Below, piece after piece: positions 21,458-21,500 of a DNA stretch of 21,500 bases. The DNA comes from UBA877 sp035506155. GTDB taxonomy: Bacteria; Chloroflexota; Anaerolineae; Anaerolineales; Villigracilaceae. Positions within the stretch are counted from its first letter, which is position 1. Every line of letters starts with the position of its first letter. The notes under the pieces are model-generated. The model was given only the letters and a program-made list of their open reading frames with translations, searched no databases and had not been told where the DNA came from. Where the stretch lies: NCBI GenBank assembly GCA_035506155.1, contig DATJPX010000034.1:1-21500 (forward strand), read 5' to 3'. The position numbers were made by a program, and so were the translations under genes.

Positions 21458-21500
21458 AGGTCTGGCTCCTTTTTTGTAACGAAAAGAACACGAAGTCTTG

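Overview
The window is about 60% GC and reads as ordinary chromosome from an uncultured Chloroflexota bacterium, most likely class Anaerolineae. This assignment is an inference. It rests on a T-box-controlled pheST, a SAM-I riboswitch over methionine genes, a SIS-family phosphoglucose/phosphomannose isomerase, secreted proteins with long Thr/Pro-rich linkers and an SH3b domain, small lipoproteins ending in YD[ST]GIR, and -10 boxes placed directly before start codons. I see no phage, insertion sequence, CRISPR array, tRNA or rRNA.

Region 1 (1-10000, all minus strand). A SAM-I riboswitch with its own promoter (9776-9997) heads a run of closely spaced genes: a DUF5946-like protein, metH, panD, a fused homocysteine methyltransferase/methylene-THF reductase (YitJ type), coaX, and two paralogous lipoproteins. 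Several junctions are 4-nt ATGA overlaps. The fused enzyme supplies 5-methyl-THF, which MetH uses to methylate homocysteine. panD and coaX belong to pantothenate/CoA synthesis and appear to be carried in the same transcript. A second regulated unit follows: a strong promoter, a T-box leader with a UUC (Phe) specifier and terminator, then pheS and the start of pheT, which runs off the left edge.

Region 2 (10000-17825, mixed strands). This holds a metallo-beta-lactamase-fold hydrolase, plsY, a polytopic membrane protein, a three-gene + strand group (zinc-ribbon protein with a histone-H1-like tail, HAD hydrolase, MFS transporter), a small membrane protein, rsmI, and the phosphoglucose/phosphomannose isomerase. 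Hairpin terminators sit at convergent junctions. rsmI, the isomerase and the polytopic membrane protein have TATAAT/TACAAT 6-7 nt before ATG and no Shine-Dalgarno, which suggests leaderless mRNAs.

Region 3 (17825-21500, minus strand). This holds a 660-residue secreted protein with 16 Trp-Pro (mostly TRWP[T/S]) repeats and an SH3b domain, a PAP2 phosphatase, and a MobA-like nucleotidyltransferase ending in a Lys/Ala/Pro-rich basic tail. The tail resembles that of the zinc-ribbon protein in region 2.

The most unusual features are a palindromic DNA element carried in frame (VRAD[G/D]RPPLP) at two non-equivalent sites in metH and the fused MTHFR gene, the Trp-Pro repeat protein, the two unrelated proteins with H1-like tails, and a SAM-riboswitch operon that includes DUF5946 and CoA-pathway genes.
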